DNA of 64,000 nt from Streptococcus salivarius (GTDB taxonomy: Bacteria > Bacillota > Bacilli > Lactobacillales > Streptococcaceae): positions 1,126,501 through 1,190,500 of the forward strand of contig NZ_CP018187.1 in NCBI RefSeq assembly GCF_009738225.1. The letters are read 5' to 3'. Shown piece after piece: positions 44,946 through 53,542 of this stretch. Below the pieces are notes generated by a model. That model searched no databases. It was not told where the DNA came from and was given only the letters and a program-made list of their open reading frames with translations. The position numbers and the translations under genes were made by a program. How positions within the stretch are numbered: the stretch's first letter is position 1; each line of letters begins with the position of its first letter.

Positions 44946-45737
44946 TTAAGCTTTCTTTGCCGCCTTGCTCCATTGGTACCAACCAACTAGACTGTTGATA
45001 AGATAAATGAAGTATTTCCCTTGAATTTGAAGGCTTTCTCCCCACCAGAGGTAGATAGAGAAAATATTAGTGGCTGCCCAGAAAATCCATTGCTCACGAT
45101 ATACAGCTGTCATCAAGAGCTGACCAACACCGTTTGTCGCATCAGTAATAGAATCACGATAAGGACGATTAGCTCCAATTGACTGGTAAATAAGACCAAA
45201 AGCTAGCCACCAAAGTACACTAATTGAGAGGTACTTGGTCCATCCCACGGTATCCAACTTACGTGCAACAAATTCTTGTTGTTCTTTTTTGAATTGCGCT
45301 TGATAGATCCAAACTAAAAGACCAATCGGCTGCATGGCTGTGAAGTAAAGAGTTGTCAAAACTTCACCGTAAAAGCCTTTTTGGAGGGCAAGCACCAGAT
45401 AAATGATGGAATTAATCAAACCAAAGAGGTAATTACTCGCACGACCTTCTGATACGAAAATCACACAGATAATACCTGTTAGGCTACAAATCATCCCAGT
45501 CCAATCCACTATGCGACCCTCATAAAAAAGCTCCAACCACAGTGGGAAACTTCCTAAAACCAGAAGGTAAATCCAGGCTCCAAGACTACGATTAGCAAAA
45601 AGATCATCCCAGATAGCCTTTAGACTACCTCCAAACCCTAGCTTCTTCATCCCAGTAACTATGCGACGATAACCACCAGACATTTCGTCAAGTGTCATCT
45701 GCATCTTAGCAAGTCTCTTTTGGATATAAGTATTCAT
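44946..45737 (-). CDS. pnuC: Nicotinamide riboside/mononucleotide transporter PnuC
   Basis: 263 residues with about seven helices. PnuC motifs: WTGMICSLTGIICVIFVSEGR, SNYLFGLINSIIYLVLALQ, TLYFTAMQPIGLLVWIY and WIFWAATNIFSIYLWW (substrate-site Trp/Asn). It facilitates uptake of nicotinamide riboside for NAD synthesis. AAAAGGAGAAAA precedes the ATG. A compact structured element sits directly before the ribosome binding site. Confidence 0.93.
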   Translation of the reverse strand: MNTYIQKRLAKMQMTLDEMSGGYRRIVTGMKKLGFGGSLKAIWDDLFANRSLGAWIYLLVLGSFPLWLELFYEGRIVDWTGMICSLTGIICVIFVSEGRASNYLFGLINSIIYLVLALQKGFYGEVLTTLYFTAMQPIGLLVWIYQAQFKKEQQEFVARKLDTVGWTKYLSISVLWWLAFGLIYQSIGANRPYRDSITDATNGVGQLLMTAVYREQWIFWAATNIFSIYLWWGESLQIQGKYFIYLINSLVGWYQWSKAAKKA

Positions 45738-45758
45738 TTTTTCTCCTTTTGTTTTTAA

Positions 45759-45796
45759 AGAGCCGTGTCAGGAATGACTTTCGGACGCAACGCTCT
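45759..45796 (-). promoter_or_regulatory. Candidate pnuC-motif (NAD+-II) riboswitch
   Basis: On the minus strand a 38-nt segment folds with AGAGC / GCTCT outside, CCG / CGG inside and GTCA-TTCC-TGAC at the tip, and ends about 10 nt before the ribosome binding site. Streptococcal pnuC genes are known to carry the small NAD+-II riboswitch at this place. The exact consensus was not checked, so this is a positional and structural inference. Confidence 0.45.
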
Positions 45797-45962
45797 ATAG
45801 AATAGTTAATAGAACTATTTAGTCTTTTCACAATACCAACCGTAGTCGACATAGATTAATATAGTAAAATTACTATTTCTAAGTTCATACTCTATATGAT
45901 ACGCTTATTTTCAAAATTGTCAAGTCTTTTCTGAAAATTCTTCAAGAAATATGAAATAATTT
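45797..45962. other. Intergenic region upstream of pnuC
   Basis: 166 nt of AT-rich sequence, probably holding the pnuC promoter. No gene or further repeat recognised. Confidence 0.5.
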
Positions 45963-45990
45963 AAAATGCCTAGCTCAGCTAGACATCTTT
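45963..45990 (-). terminator. Terminator after phzF-like gene
   Basis: ATGTCTAGC / GCTAGGCAT stem with loop TGA and T-rich tail on the minus strand. Confidence 0.65.
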
Positions 45991-46049
45991 TGTTTCTATA
46001 ATGACTTTAATCGTTATTGCTTATACTTCCTTTTTTAACAAGACAACAT

Positions 46050-46850
46050 CTAGTCTGTCACATAAATCTCGCCACGGCTATAGAGGGCAGCTTTTCCCGC
46101 AAGATAAAGCCTATCGTCTTCTAATCGGCAAATAAGATGACCACTTCTCTTAGAGGCTTGATAAGCTCTAAATTCTACTTGTCCTAACTTATTAGCCCAT
46201 AAAGGAATGACATGACAATGACCTGATCCACAGACCGGATCTTCCATGACTGACAATTTTGGAGCAAAACTTCTCGTAACGGTGTCATAGTTTGTACCTT
46301 TGGCTGTGATATTTAGGAGTAAGCCATCTAATGCTTTTACTTTATCGAAATCTGGAGTCGCAGCAATAACATCATTTTCATGGGGTAAGATACAGACTAG
46401 GTCTCTTCCAAGCCAGGCTTCAAGCGGACGGACACCGATTGCTTTTTCCATCTCACTTGTTACTGGAACTTGGTGCATCGAGTAAACTGGGAAATTCAGC
46501 TCATATAAGTCCCCTCTTTTGGTTACCAAAAGCTCCCCACTCTGAGTTGTAAAGGTTAGACTATCAACATCCACTTCTATAAATTGGAAGAGAACGAAAG
46601 CAGTTGCTAAAGTAGCATGACCACACAAATCGATTTCTCCACCGGGAGTAAACCAACGTAAATCGTAATAGCCGTTCTTTTTAACCGTAAAAGCTGTCTC
46701 AGAGAGATTATTTTCTTTGGCAATATTCTGTAAGGTATTATCCGACAACCATTCGTCCAGAAGACAAACAGCAGCTGGGTTCCCTTTAAAAACGGTATCT
46801 GTAAAAGCATCTACAATAAATTGAGGGATGGTATATTGACTCATTGGCAT
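46050..46850 (-). CDS. PhzF family isomerase/epimerase-like protein
   Basis: 266 residues of the PhzF family. The catalytic Glu lies in NNLSETAFTV and the fold signature in DLCGHATLATAFVL. The C-terminal repeat has EDPVCGSGHCHVIPLW. Members other than the phenazine enzyme are of unknown reaction. AAGGAGCTACCT precedes the ATG. Alone on the minus strand between pnuC and the EgtUV-like transporter. Confidence 0.9.
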   Translation of the reverse strand: MPMSQYTIPQFIVDAFTDTVFKGNPAAVCLLDEWLSDNTLQNIAKENNLSETAFTVKKNGYYDLRWFTPGGEIDLCGHATLATAFVLFQFIEVDVDSLTFTTQSGELLVTKRGDLYELNFPVYSMHQVPVTSEMEKAIGVRPLEAWLGRDLVCILPHENDVIAATPDFDKVKALDGLLLNITAKGTNYDTVTRSFAPKLSVMEDPVCGSGHCHVIPLWANKLGQVEFRAYQASKRSGHLICRLEDDRLYLAGKAALYSRGEIYVTD

Positions 46851-46918
46851 AGGTAGCTCCTTAAATTTTTATCTTTATTATATCTGAAAATAGGATAGAA
46901 AACAGAAAAATGGTAACT

Positions 46919-46949
46919 AAAAAAGCAACTTGAAAAAGTTACTTTTTTG
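46919..46949 (-). terminator. Terminator after egtU-like gene
   Basis: AAAAAGTAACTT / AAGTTGCTTTTTT stem on the minus strand, just past the stop at 46963. Confidence 0.75.
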
Positions 46950-46962
46950 TGTAAAGTTTTCA

Positions 46963-48483
46963 TTATTTCTTGATAAACCCTTCTTTGACCAAAAAGTCAC
47001 GTGCTACTTGGTTAGCTGGTTTACCTTCTACGCCCACTTGGTAGTTGAGCTGACTCATTTGACTCTCCGTGATTTTACCAGCTAGTTTATTGAGAACTGC
47101 TTCCAATTCTGGATGTTTTTCCAGTAATTTAGCTTTCATGAGTGGGGCCCCTTGATATGGCGGGAAGAGTTGCTTGTCATCTTCTAGGACCACGAGGTCA
47201 TAGCGAGCAAGCTCGGCATCTGTAGAGTAGGCATCTGTTATCTGGATATTACCGGACTGGATAGCCTGGTAGCGAAGGGCTGGCTCCATGGTGGAGACTT
47301 GAAGATTGAGTCCGTAGACCTTCTGTAAGCCTTTGTTCCCATCCTCTCGATCATTAAACTCTAGTGTAAATCCTGCCTTGAGTTGTCCTTCCACCTTTTT
47401 CAAATCTGAAATAGTCTTGAGGCCATACTCCTGGGCAATTTTCTTAGGCACCGCGACAGCATAGGTATTCTGATAAGCCATAGGTTTAAGTAGAACTAGA
47501 TTATCTTGTTTCTTAATACCATCACGCGCTGCTCGATAGACTGCTTCTGGATCATGGCCGACTTGTGGTGCCGGCTTGAGGAGACTTTCGGTCACGGTCC
47601 CTGTAAACTCGGGATAGATCGCGATATCTCCTTTTTTCAGAGCTTCATAGAGGAAGGTGGTCTTACCAAAATTTGGTTTAACGGTCACTGTCATATCCGT
47701 ATTTTCTTCAATCAAAATCTTGTACATATTGGCTAGAATTTCCGGTTCAGGACCTAACTTACCAGCGATGACGAGATTGTCTTTCTCCTTATGGGGAATG
47801 ATGTTTGGAGCATAGCTAGCTCCCAAACCAAGGAACATCACAGCAAAGGCCGCAAAGATGGTCCGCATCTTGGCCTTTTCCATCCATTTGAGAAGAAGGT
47901 TAAAGGCAATGGCTAAAAAGGCAGAAGACAGAGCACCAATCAAAATCAGACTGGCATTATTGCGGTCAATCCCCAGAAGGATGAAGGAACCAAGCCCCCC
48001 TGCTCCAATCAAGGCAGCGAGGGTAGCCGTCCCGATAATCATTACAGCTGCTGTCCGAATCCCAGACATGATGACGGGCATGGCCAAGGGAATCTCAAAC
48101 TTCCTGAGTCTTTCCCACTTGGTCATCCCAAAGGCGACCCCTGCTTCTTCAAGGCTTGGATCAATCCCCTGCAAACCGGTGATGGTATTTTGAAGGATGG
48201 GGAAAATGGCGTAGATGACCAGAGCTGTCAAGGCCGGAAGCGTCCCAATCCCCATGATGGGAATGAAGAGCCCCAAAAGGGCCATGGAAGGTATGGTCTG
48301 GAAGACCCCAGCTAACTGTAGGACCCAGTTGCTCGCTCTCTTGCGCGTACTTAAATAAATTGCCAATGGAACAGCCAGAAAAATAGCAAGGAGCAAGGTC
48401 AGTAATGACAGTTGCAAATGTTGCCCCAGTGCAGTGACCCAGTCTCCAAAGCGTTCTTGAAAAGTTGCAAGTAGTTTAGACAT
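46963..48483 (-). CDS. egtU: ABC permease fused to substrate-binding domain (EgtU/OpuCBC-like)
   Basis: 506 residues from ATG 48483 ([12 protein letters not shown]), which has TTGGAGG; it overlaps the ATPase gene by 8 nt. Residues 1 to about 220 are the permease ([36 protein letters not shown]). The rest is an OpuAC-like binding domain ([45 protein letters not shown]). From memory it closely resembles pneumococcal EgtU, shown to import ergothioneine. Older annotation is glycine betaine/choline transport (OpuC/ProWX). The choice is by recalled similarity. Confidence 0.82.
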   Translation of the reverse strand: MSKLLATFQERFGDWVTALGQHLQLSLLTLLLAIFLAVPLAIYLSTRKRASNWVLQLAGVFQTIPSMALLGLFIPIMGIGTLPALTALVIYAIFPILQNTITGLQGIDPSLEEAGVAFGMTKWERLRKFEIPLAMPVIMSGIRTAAVMIIGTATLAALIGAGGLGSFILLGIDRNNASLILIGALSSAFLAIAFNLLLKWMEKAKMRTIFAAFAVMFLGLGASYAPNIIPHKEKDNLVIAGKLGPEPEILANMYKILIEENTDMTVTVKPNFGKTTFLYEALKKGDIAIYPEFTGTVTESLLKPAPQVGHDPEAVYRAARDGIKKQDNLVLLKPMAYQNTYAVAVPKKIAQEYGLKTISDLKKVEGQLKAGFTLEFNDREDGNKGLQKVYGLNLQVSTMEPALRYQAIQSGNIQITDAYSTDAELARYDLVVLEDDKQLFPPYQGAPLMKAKLLEKHPELEAVLNKLAGKITESQMSQLNYQVGVEGKPANQVARDFLVKEGFIKK

Positions 48484-49204
48484 GGTAAGCACCTCCAAAT
48501 AAATCCGCAACAAAGTCGTTGACTGGCTGGGCTAGGATGGTCTCAGTATTCGCCACCTGTACAATCTCTCCTTCTTGCAGTACCGCAATCCGATCGCCTA
48601 ATTTCAAGGCCTCGTCCGTATCATGAGTAACGAAGATGGTGGTCATACCAAATTCTTTGTGCAAGTCTCTTGTAAGAGCCTGCAATTGCTTGCGAGAAAT
48701 AGCATCCAAGGCTGAAAAGGGTTCGTCCATCAGCAAGATTTTGGGCTCTGCAATGATGGCCCGCACAATGCCAATCCGCTGTTGCTCCCCACCCGATAAC
48801 TCGCTTGGTAAGCGATGCCCATACTCATCTACGGGTAAGCCAACCTTAGTCAAAAGCTCTTCAGTTTTCTTAGCAATTTCTTCCTTAGACCAGCCCTTCA
48901 TCTCAGGAATGAGAGCAATATTCTCAGCAACAGTTAGATTTGGAAATAGAGCGATGGCCTGAAGGACATAACCGGTAGAAAGACGTAACTCTCGTTCATC
49001 ATAGTCTTTAATCTGCTTGCCATCCATATAAATATTGCCATCTGTCGGCTCCAAAAGACGATTGATCATCTTAAGCATGGTAGTTTTCCCAGATCCTGAA
49101 GGTCCTACAAGAACCATAAATTCTCCCTGCTCAATACGGAGATTGACATCTTTTAAAATGTCAGTATCCGTGTAGCGCAGGACTACATGTTTGTATTCAA
49201 TCAT
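48476..49204 (-). CDS. egtV: ABC transporter ATP-binding protein (EgtV/OpuCA-like)
   Basis: 242 residues from ATG 49204 ([13 protein letters not shown]), preceded by GAGGAAGA; a TTG four codons up is part of that site. Walker [10 protein letters not shown], signature LSGGEQQR, Walker [13 protein letters not shown] and switch His in FVTHDTDEA are intact. The CBS domains found in osmoprotectant ATPases are missing, which fits EgtV. It works with the fused permease-binder downstream (8-nt overlap). Confidence 0.85.
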   Translation of the reverse strand: MIEYKHVVLRYTDTDILKDVNLRIEQGEFMVLVGPSGSGKTTMLKMINRLLEPTDGNIYMDGKQIKDYDERELRLSTGYVLQAIALFPNLTVAENIALIPEMKGWSKEEIAKKTEELLTKVGLPVDEYGHRLPSELSGGEQQRIGIVRAIIAEPKILLMDEPFSALDAISRKQLQALTRDLHKEFGMTTIFVTHDTDEALKLGDRIAVLQEGEIVQVANTETILAQPVNDFVADLFGGAYHV

Positions 49205-49212
49205 ATTCTTCC

Positions 49213-50052
49213 TCAATAAGTTTTTCTGTCTCTAAGAATATCCAGTATGCTACTTGCTGGATGCCCTAGGACTTTTTCGACATCTGTTGAGACCCCAGCT
49301 TGTTCCCCAGCTTTAATCGCTGTATAGGTACTGACCCAGGCATCGTACTCCCAAGTTTGTGCTGGCCATTTTTTCCGTGACTTATAGGCTTCCTCTAGCT
49401 TTTCATCTACATACCTGATGGAGTTGCCGGTCTCTTTTGAGAGAAGCGCTACGATTTCTTCCATAGAAAGATCCTCTGGACCTGTTAGATTCAAGGTTTG
49501 ATTTTCCCATTTCTTAGGATTTAAGAGAATTTCTGCTGCAACCCTAGAGGTGTCCTTACGGGCAACAGCTGATACAAGGCCACTGCCGGCCGGACCACGA
49601 ATTTCTCCATTTTCAAGCGCCATATCAATCAAGAAATCCAAGTAAAAATTATCTCTTAGAAAGGTGTAGGTGATCCCTAATTCCTTGATATAGGCTTCTG
49701 TCAGGGCATGATCTCGAGACAAGGTAAACGTTGCCTGGTCATCTGCCCCATAAAAGGAAGTATAGACGATATGCTGCACCCCCGCTAACATTGCAGCATC
49801 TAAAAAACTCTTGTGTTCCTTGACACGCTCTGGATTTTCCCGAGCAGAGACCATCAGCAAGACATCAATCCCCTTTAAGGCTTCAACCACCTCTGGAGTA
49901 TTGGCATATACCATCTTACGGATTTCCGCAGACGCGTAGACTTTTGCACGCTCTGGGCTTCGTGCCAGATGGATAGAAGCAATTCCTTTCTTATCGACAA
50001 GATCAGCTACATAAGAACCTAATTTCCCTGTTACACCTGTTATTCCAATCAT
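49213..50052 (-). CDS. NmrA-like NAD(P)-binding protein
   Basis: 279 residues of the atypical SDR/NmrA family (QorB-like). The nucleotide loop is IGITGVTGKLGSYVADL, then IVYTSFYGAD and YTFLRDNFYLDF. Such proteins act as NADPH-dependent quinone reductases or redox sensors. It follows marR by 18 nt and is read from the MarR-controlled promoter at 50562-50590. Its stop lies just before the EgtV start, so the transporter could be in the same transcript. Confidence 0.86.
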   Translation of the reverse strand: MIGITGVTGKLGSYVADLVDKKGIASIHLARSPERAKVYASAEIRKMVYANTPEVVEALKGIDVLLMVSARENPERVKEHKSFLDAAMLAGVQHIVYTSFYGADDQATFTLSRDHALTEAYIKELGITYTFLRDNFYLDFLIDMALENGEIRGPAGSGLVSAVARKDTSRVAAEILLNPKKWENQTLNLTGPEDLSMEEIVALLSKETGNSIRYVDEKLEEAYKSRKKWPAQTWEYDAWVSTYTAIKAGEQAGVSTDVEKVLGHPASSILDILRDRKTY

Positions 50053-50070
50053 AACTGTTTCTTCCTTTCC

Positions 50071-50520
50071 CTACATGTCATTTTCTTTAGCTCTTAGATT
50101 TGCTATAATGCGTTCTTGAAAAGCTTCAAATTCTCGGATTTCTTGATCCGAAAAGCCTTGGTAGAAAATCTCACCCAACTCTTTACTAACACGGTCACCA
50201 ATTTCTTTTTGTGACCAACCTAGTTTCGTCAAAGCTACAAACTTCTTGCGCTTGTCCTGGTCACTCTGTTCAATCGTAACCAATCCCTGATCTTCTAACT
50301 TCTTAATCATGCTGGTTAGGGTATTGTTAGCTAGTCCTGAAGCAAGAGCGATATCCGTCGCAGTTGCTCGACCATCTTCTTTTTGCCAAAGTACTGTTAA
50401 AATTTTTCCTTGTTCACTTCTGTATTGAGCATTTGGCTCCTTGCTCAAGAGTTTTTGAAAGATACGCCCATTCAATAAACGAATCTGTAGAGCTTGGTAG
50501 CCCCCTATCATCTTATTCAT
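50071..50520 (-). CDS. MarR-family transcriptional regulator
   Basis: 149 residues with the MarR winged helix: TATDIALASGLANNTLTSMIKKLEDQGLV and the wing EQSDQDKRKKFVALT. AAAAGGAGAC precedes the ATG. Two near-palindromes TTCTATATCGAA and TTCGATATAGAA flank its promoter, and the same arrangement flanks the promoter at 52685-52713. It probably represses both its own operon and the sirtuin-macrodomain operon. Confidence 0.9.
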   Translation of the reverse strand: MNKMIGGYQALQIRLLNGRIFQKLLSKEPNAQYRSEQGKILTVLWQKEDGRATATDIALASGLANNTLTSMIKKLEDQGLVTIEQSDQDKRKKFVALTKLGWSQKEIGDRVSKELGEIFYQGFSDQEIREFEAFQERIIANLRAKENDM

Positions 50521-50536
50521 TTTGTCTCCTTTTTTC

Positions 50537-50606
50537 TTCTATATCGAACTTTATAGTGTCAATTGTAATGTTTTTAATTACATCTGTCAAATCTTTCGAT
50601 ATAGAA
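50537..50606 (-). promoter_or_regulatory. marR promoter flanked by paired operators
   Basis: Promoter TTGACA (50585-50590), 17 nt, TACAAT (50562-50567). Operators TTCTATATCGAA (50537-50548) and TTCGATATAGAA (50595-50606) each differ by one base from TTCGATATCGAA and start 58 bp apart. Confidence 0.82.
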
Positions 50607-50609
50607 ATG

Positions 50610-51374
50610 TTAATTTTTTAATAGATCTTCATAAATCGCATAATCAAAATCCTTAAAGACATTGAATACAACTGTCATATAAGGATGTTCTTTCTGAAAT
50701 TGTCTAACCGTCTTTATTGCAATCTTGGCTGCCTCTTCATTTGGAAAATGAAATTCTCCTGTTGAGATACAACAAAAGGCCAGACTTCTCAGTCCTTGTT
50801 TATAAGCTAAGGTCAAACACTCTTCATAGGACGAGGCTAATTGTCGTCTTTCCAAATCCGTCACTTCTTCATAGATAATCGGCCCCACCGTGTGAAGGAC
50901 ATAGCGGGAAGGTAGATTATAGGCCTTGGTCATCTTTGCCTGACCCGTAGCCTCATCCCTTCCTTGTTCTTGCATGAGAGCATGACAGGCTAAACGTAGT
51001 TCAACCCCCGCCGCTGTGTGAATGGCATTGTCAATACAAGAATGATTAGGAACGAAACAGCCTAAAAGTTTGCTGTTGGCTGCATTCACAATGCCATCGA
51101 CTGCAAGGCGCGTGATATCACCTTGCCACAGGTAGAGATTGGGCTGAATCGGAGTCAAGTCTTTTAAGTCCACAACTCCTTTTTCTACTAGTTTTTCTTG
51201 TAAATAACGGTCTTGTTGGTAGAGAAAGTCTGCTGTAACTGGCGCTGGATTGCGGACATTTTGAAGAACACGATACAAAACTTCTTGCTCCTCTAGCTTT
51301 TCGGGAATTTCTAACTCATTCAATCCTTGTTCTCTTTTTAAAACATCAATCAAATACTCTAGTCTGCTAGCCAT
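50610..51374 (-). CDS. Zinc-macrodomain ADP-ribosyl hydrolase
   Basis: 254 residues. After about 70 residues comes a macrodomain: DGIVNAANSKLLGC, then FVPNHSCIDNAIHTAAG, whose Cys-His-Cys set is the zinc site of the Zn-Macro class. The distal loop is CCISTGEFHFPN. Known relatives pair with class M sirtuins and remove ADP-ribose from lipoylated GcvH-L. It overlaps the sirtuin stop by 16 nt. Here the sirtuin is broken, so the eraser may lack its writer. Confidence 0.92.
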   Translation of the reverse strand: MASRLEYLIDVLKREQGLNELEIPEKLEEQEVLYRVLQNVRNPAPVTADFLYQQDRYLQEKLVEKGVVDLKDLTPIQPNLYLWQGDITRLAVDGIVNAANSKLLGCFVPNHSCIDNAIHTAAGVELRLACHALMQEQGRDEATGQAKMTKAYNLPSRYVLHTVGPIIYEEVTDLERRQLASSYEECLTLAYKQGLRSLAFCCISTGEFHFPNEEAAKIAIKTVRQFQKEHPYMTVVFNVFKDFDYAIYEDLLKN

Positions 51375-52191
51375 TGTTGGAGAACCTCCCTTATATCATC
51401 CTTTATAAAAATTGATTTATCTTTTGTAGCAGCGAAGCCTTCAACATCATCACGATTGAGGCGTATCAAATGAGCCTTTGGAAATAGGGCTGTCATTTTC
51501 TCAAAAGGATAACGAATAATAGTCGGAGTATTGTAGCCAACCCCCAACTCTAAGAAGACAACTTTTTGGTCCCCGATACCTTCCAAAAAATCTTGATAAG
51601 CTTCATAAGAAGCTTCCCAGGTCTCATCTTGGACAAAAGATTGATCGATACGCAAATGCATTGTCATTGGCGCCCCACAATGCGGACAATGCTGTATCAA
51701 GTCAGTTGGAATTTTCAAGTCCTTGATTTCTTTTAGCATCTCCATGACAGCTTCTTTATTATCAAAGACTTCCTGTCGACAAGGAAGGGAACACTGCCAT
51801 TCCTCATAGTTCACCTGGACTTCAAAGAAACGCTCCGGAGCAAATCCTGTCTTCATAAACTGCCCATCTACATTGGTCGTAATCACAAAATAATCCTTGT
51901 CCTTAACCAAGTCGAAAAGGGCTCTATAAAGAAGAAGACCCTCAGGTTGATAACTATTATGATAGATATGCTTAGCCCAATAGCCCCAACGCTCCTCAGC
52001 GGTCTCAAAAGGATAAAATCCTGCAGAATACATATCCTGCATCCCGTAACGACTAATATAGTCTTTAAGAAAACTTCAAAACGTGAGCCAGAGTAAGTTA
52101 AGCCTGCGGCTGCAGACAAGCCAGCTCCTGCTCCCATTACAATCTTATCCGCTTCTTCGATAATTCTCTTTGCTTCTTCAATCTTTGTCAT
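51359..52191 (-). pseudogene. Class M sirtuin (SirTM ADP-ribosyltransferase), frameshifted
   Basis: The N-terminal frame from ATG 52191 reads MTKIEEAKRIIEEADKIVMGAGAGLSAAAG and SGSRFEVF, then derails. The second frame resumes near 52050 as MQDMYSAGFYPFETAEERW and runs to the end. A one-base deletion at the AAAG after TTCTT (about 52064-52070) explains it; restored length is 277. ITTNVDGQF shows Gln where ordinary sirtuins have catalytic His, a hallmark of SirTM. Zinc Cys lie in CSLPC and CPHCG. The usual partners GcvH-L and LplA2 are absent from this window. Confidence 0.85.
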
Positions 52192-52195
52192 TTCA

Positions 52196-52633
52196 TCATA
52201 CCTCAATCTTAAATCTATCTTGGTAGGGAGGCAATTGCGTCAAATCATAATAGTCCCCTACTGCTTTTTTAAAACGAAAAACTTGTAGGTGACTACGCCC
52301 CTCCTCAGTCGGATAGATATCGTACATATATGGATTAGCTTTCAACAACTCTTCAAGATGCTCTTTGCCAATCCATTCCACCTGACCCGTTAAGGAAATG
52401 GATTTACGATCCATGGTTCCTGCTCCTTGAGTCATCCCTGTCACCGCTACACGTCCATCATCCTTAAGTCGCTTGTAGAGAGGTTTAAAATCAGCCGTCA
52501 AAAAATAAACTGTTTTTCCATCCTCCCACATCATGTCCATAACAGCTGTATGCGGATGTCCTGTTTCATCAACTGTTGCCACTACAACAGAGTGAATCTC
52601 TTTTACTAGTACTTTCAAATAATTCATTATCAT
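52196..52633 (-). CDS. Pyridoxamine 5'-phosphate oxidase-like flavin protein
   Basis: 145 residues of the PNPOx-like split-barrel fold. IHSVVVATVDETGHPHTAVMDM and KTVYFLTADFKPLYKRL are the FMN/F420-binding strands; ISLTGQVEWIG follows. The reaction is unknown; such small proteins reduce flavins or quinones. It is first in the operon with the sirtuin and macrodomain genes, 4 nt before the sirtuin start, and is read from the MarR-type promoter. Confidence 0.85.
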   Translation of the reverse strand: MIMNYLKVLVKEIHSVVVATVDETGHPHTAVMDMMWEDGKTVYFLTADFKPLYKRLKDDGRVAVTGMTQGAGTMDRKSISLTGQVEWIGKEHLEELLKANPYMYDIYPTEEGRSHLQVFRFKKAVGDYYDLTQLPPYQDRFKIEV

Positions 52634-52659
52634 TTACCATGTCCTTCTTTGAATTTTAG

Positions 52660-52729
52660 TTCGATATCGAAGCTTCATAGTTTCATTGTAACCTTATCCA
52701 TTACATCCGTCAACTCTTTCGATATCGAA
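52660..52729 (-). promoter_or_regulatory. Promoter of the PNPOx-sirtuin-macrodomain operon flanked by paired operators
   Basis: Promoter TTGACG (52708-52713), 17 nt, TACAAT (52685-52690). Perfect palindromes TTCGATATCGAA at 52660-52671 and 52718-52729 start 58 bp apart, exactly as at the marR promoter. Confidence 0.86.
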
Positions 52730-52744
52730 ATAATTTCAAAAAAC

Positions 52745-52773
52745 AAAAAACTTTCCTAATCATCTAGGAAAGT
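52745..52773 (-). terminator. Terminator after aldC
   Basis: AACTTTCCTA / TAGGAAAGTT stem followed by T6 on the minus strand. Confidence 0.85.
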
Positions 52774-52807
52774 TCTCACTATAATCTATTAATATCTTTA
52801 AACAAGT

Positions 52808-53527
52808 TTATTCAGCTTTTGTAATATCTTCACGCATTTCATCGACATTGAATTTAGCGAAGAGATACTGACGATCTTGAACTGGGAAACGTTGATCCAG
52901 TTGGTCAACTGGACCGACTTCAACAATACCATTATCAATAATAAAGTCCATGACATGCCCACCGAAAGACAAATCATCTGATATAAAATGTAAATGGTAG
53001 CCAGCAACGCTCACACCGTGGAACATTTCAGGTGTCCAAATCCCAACAATAGTTCCTGAAATATTATCAGCTTCATACTCAGGTTGATGAGTCGCCACTT
53101 CAGCAAATTTCGTATCAGGAGTAGACTTAGGTATCATGCGGACATGCATGTGTTTAAAATGCCCTTTAATCTTAATAGAACGGAAGAGATTAACACCATC
53201 ATAGTATGATTCAATGCGCTCTTCAAGTTCTTTATCAGTCATTTCAAAACGTTGACGGAAGATAACTTCAGCTTGATGAGGCACGACTGCCGCATAAGGA
53301 ACCTTTTCATCAGGAGACACTTCCACAACTTCAACCTTGCCTTCTGATCCCTTAGCCTGGTAAGCTTTGCCATCAAGAACAATCAATTCACCATCAATAG
53401 AATCTAAAGTTCCAAGACCCAAGTCTCCATGCTCCAACAATTCACCTACTGTTAAAGTACCCCCATAAAGCCCAGCCATCAAGGCTCCCAAGGTATTATA
53501 TTGAAATAATTTTATGGCTTCAGACAT
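52808..53527 (-). CDS. aldC: Alpha-acetolactate decarboxylase
   Basis: 239 residues. It converts alpha-acetolactate to acetoin, draining pyruvate away from acid and from branched-chain synthesis. Family motifs: FQYNTLGALMAGLYGGT, the zinc His pair in GYHLHFISDD and the third His in FGGHVMDF. AAAGAGGG precedes the ATG. It follows alsS by 15 nt, so the two form an operon ended by the terminator at 52745-52773. Confidence 0.96.
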   Translation of the reverse strand: MSEAIKLFQYNTLGALMAGLYGGTLTVGELLEHGDLGLGTLDSIDGELIVLDGKAYQAKGSEGKVEVVEVSPDEKVPYAAVVPHQAEVIFRQRFEMTDKELEERIESYYDGVNLFRSIKIKGHFKHMHVRMIPKSTPDTKFAEVATHQPEYEADNISGTIVGIWTPEMFHGVSVAGYHLHFISDDLSFGGHVMDFIIDNGIVEVGPVDQLDQRFPVQDRQYLFAKFNVDEMREDITKAE

Positions 53528-53542
53528 GTCTACACCCTCTTT

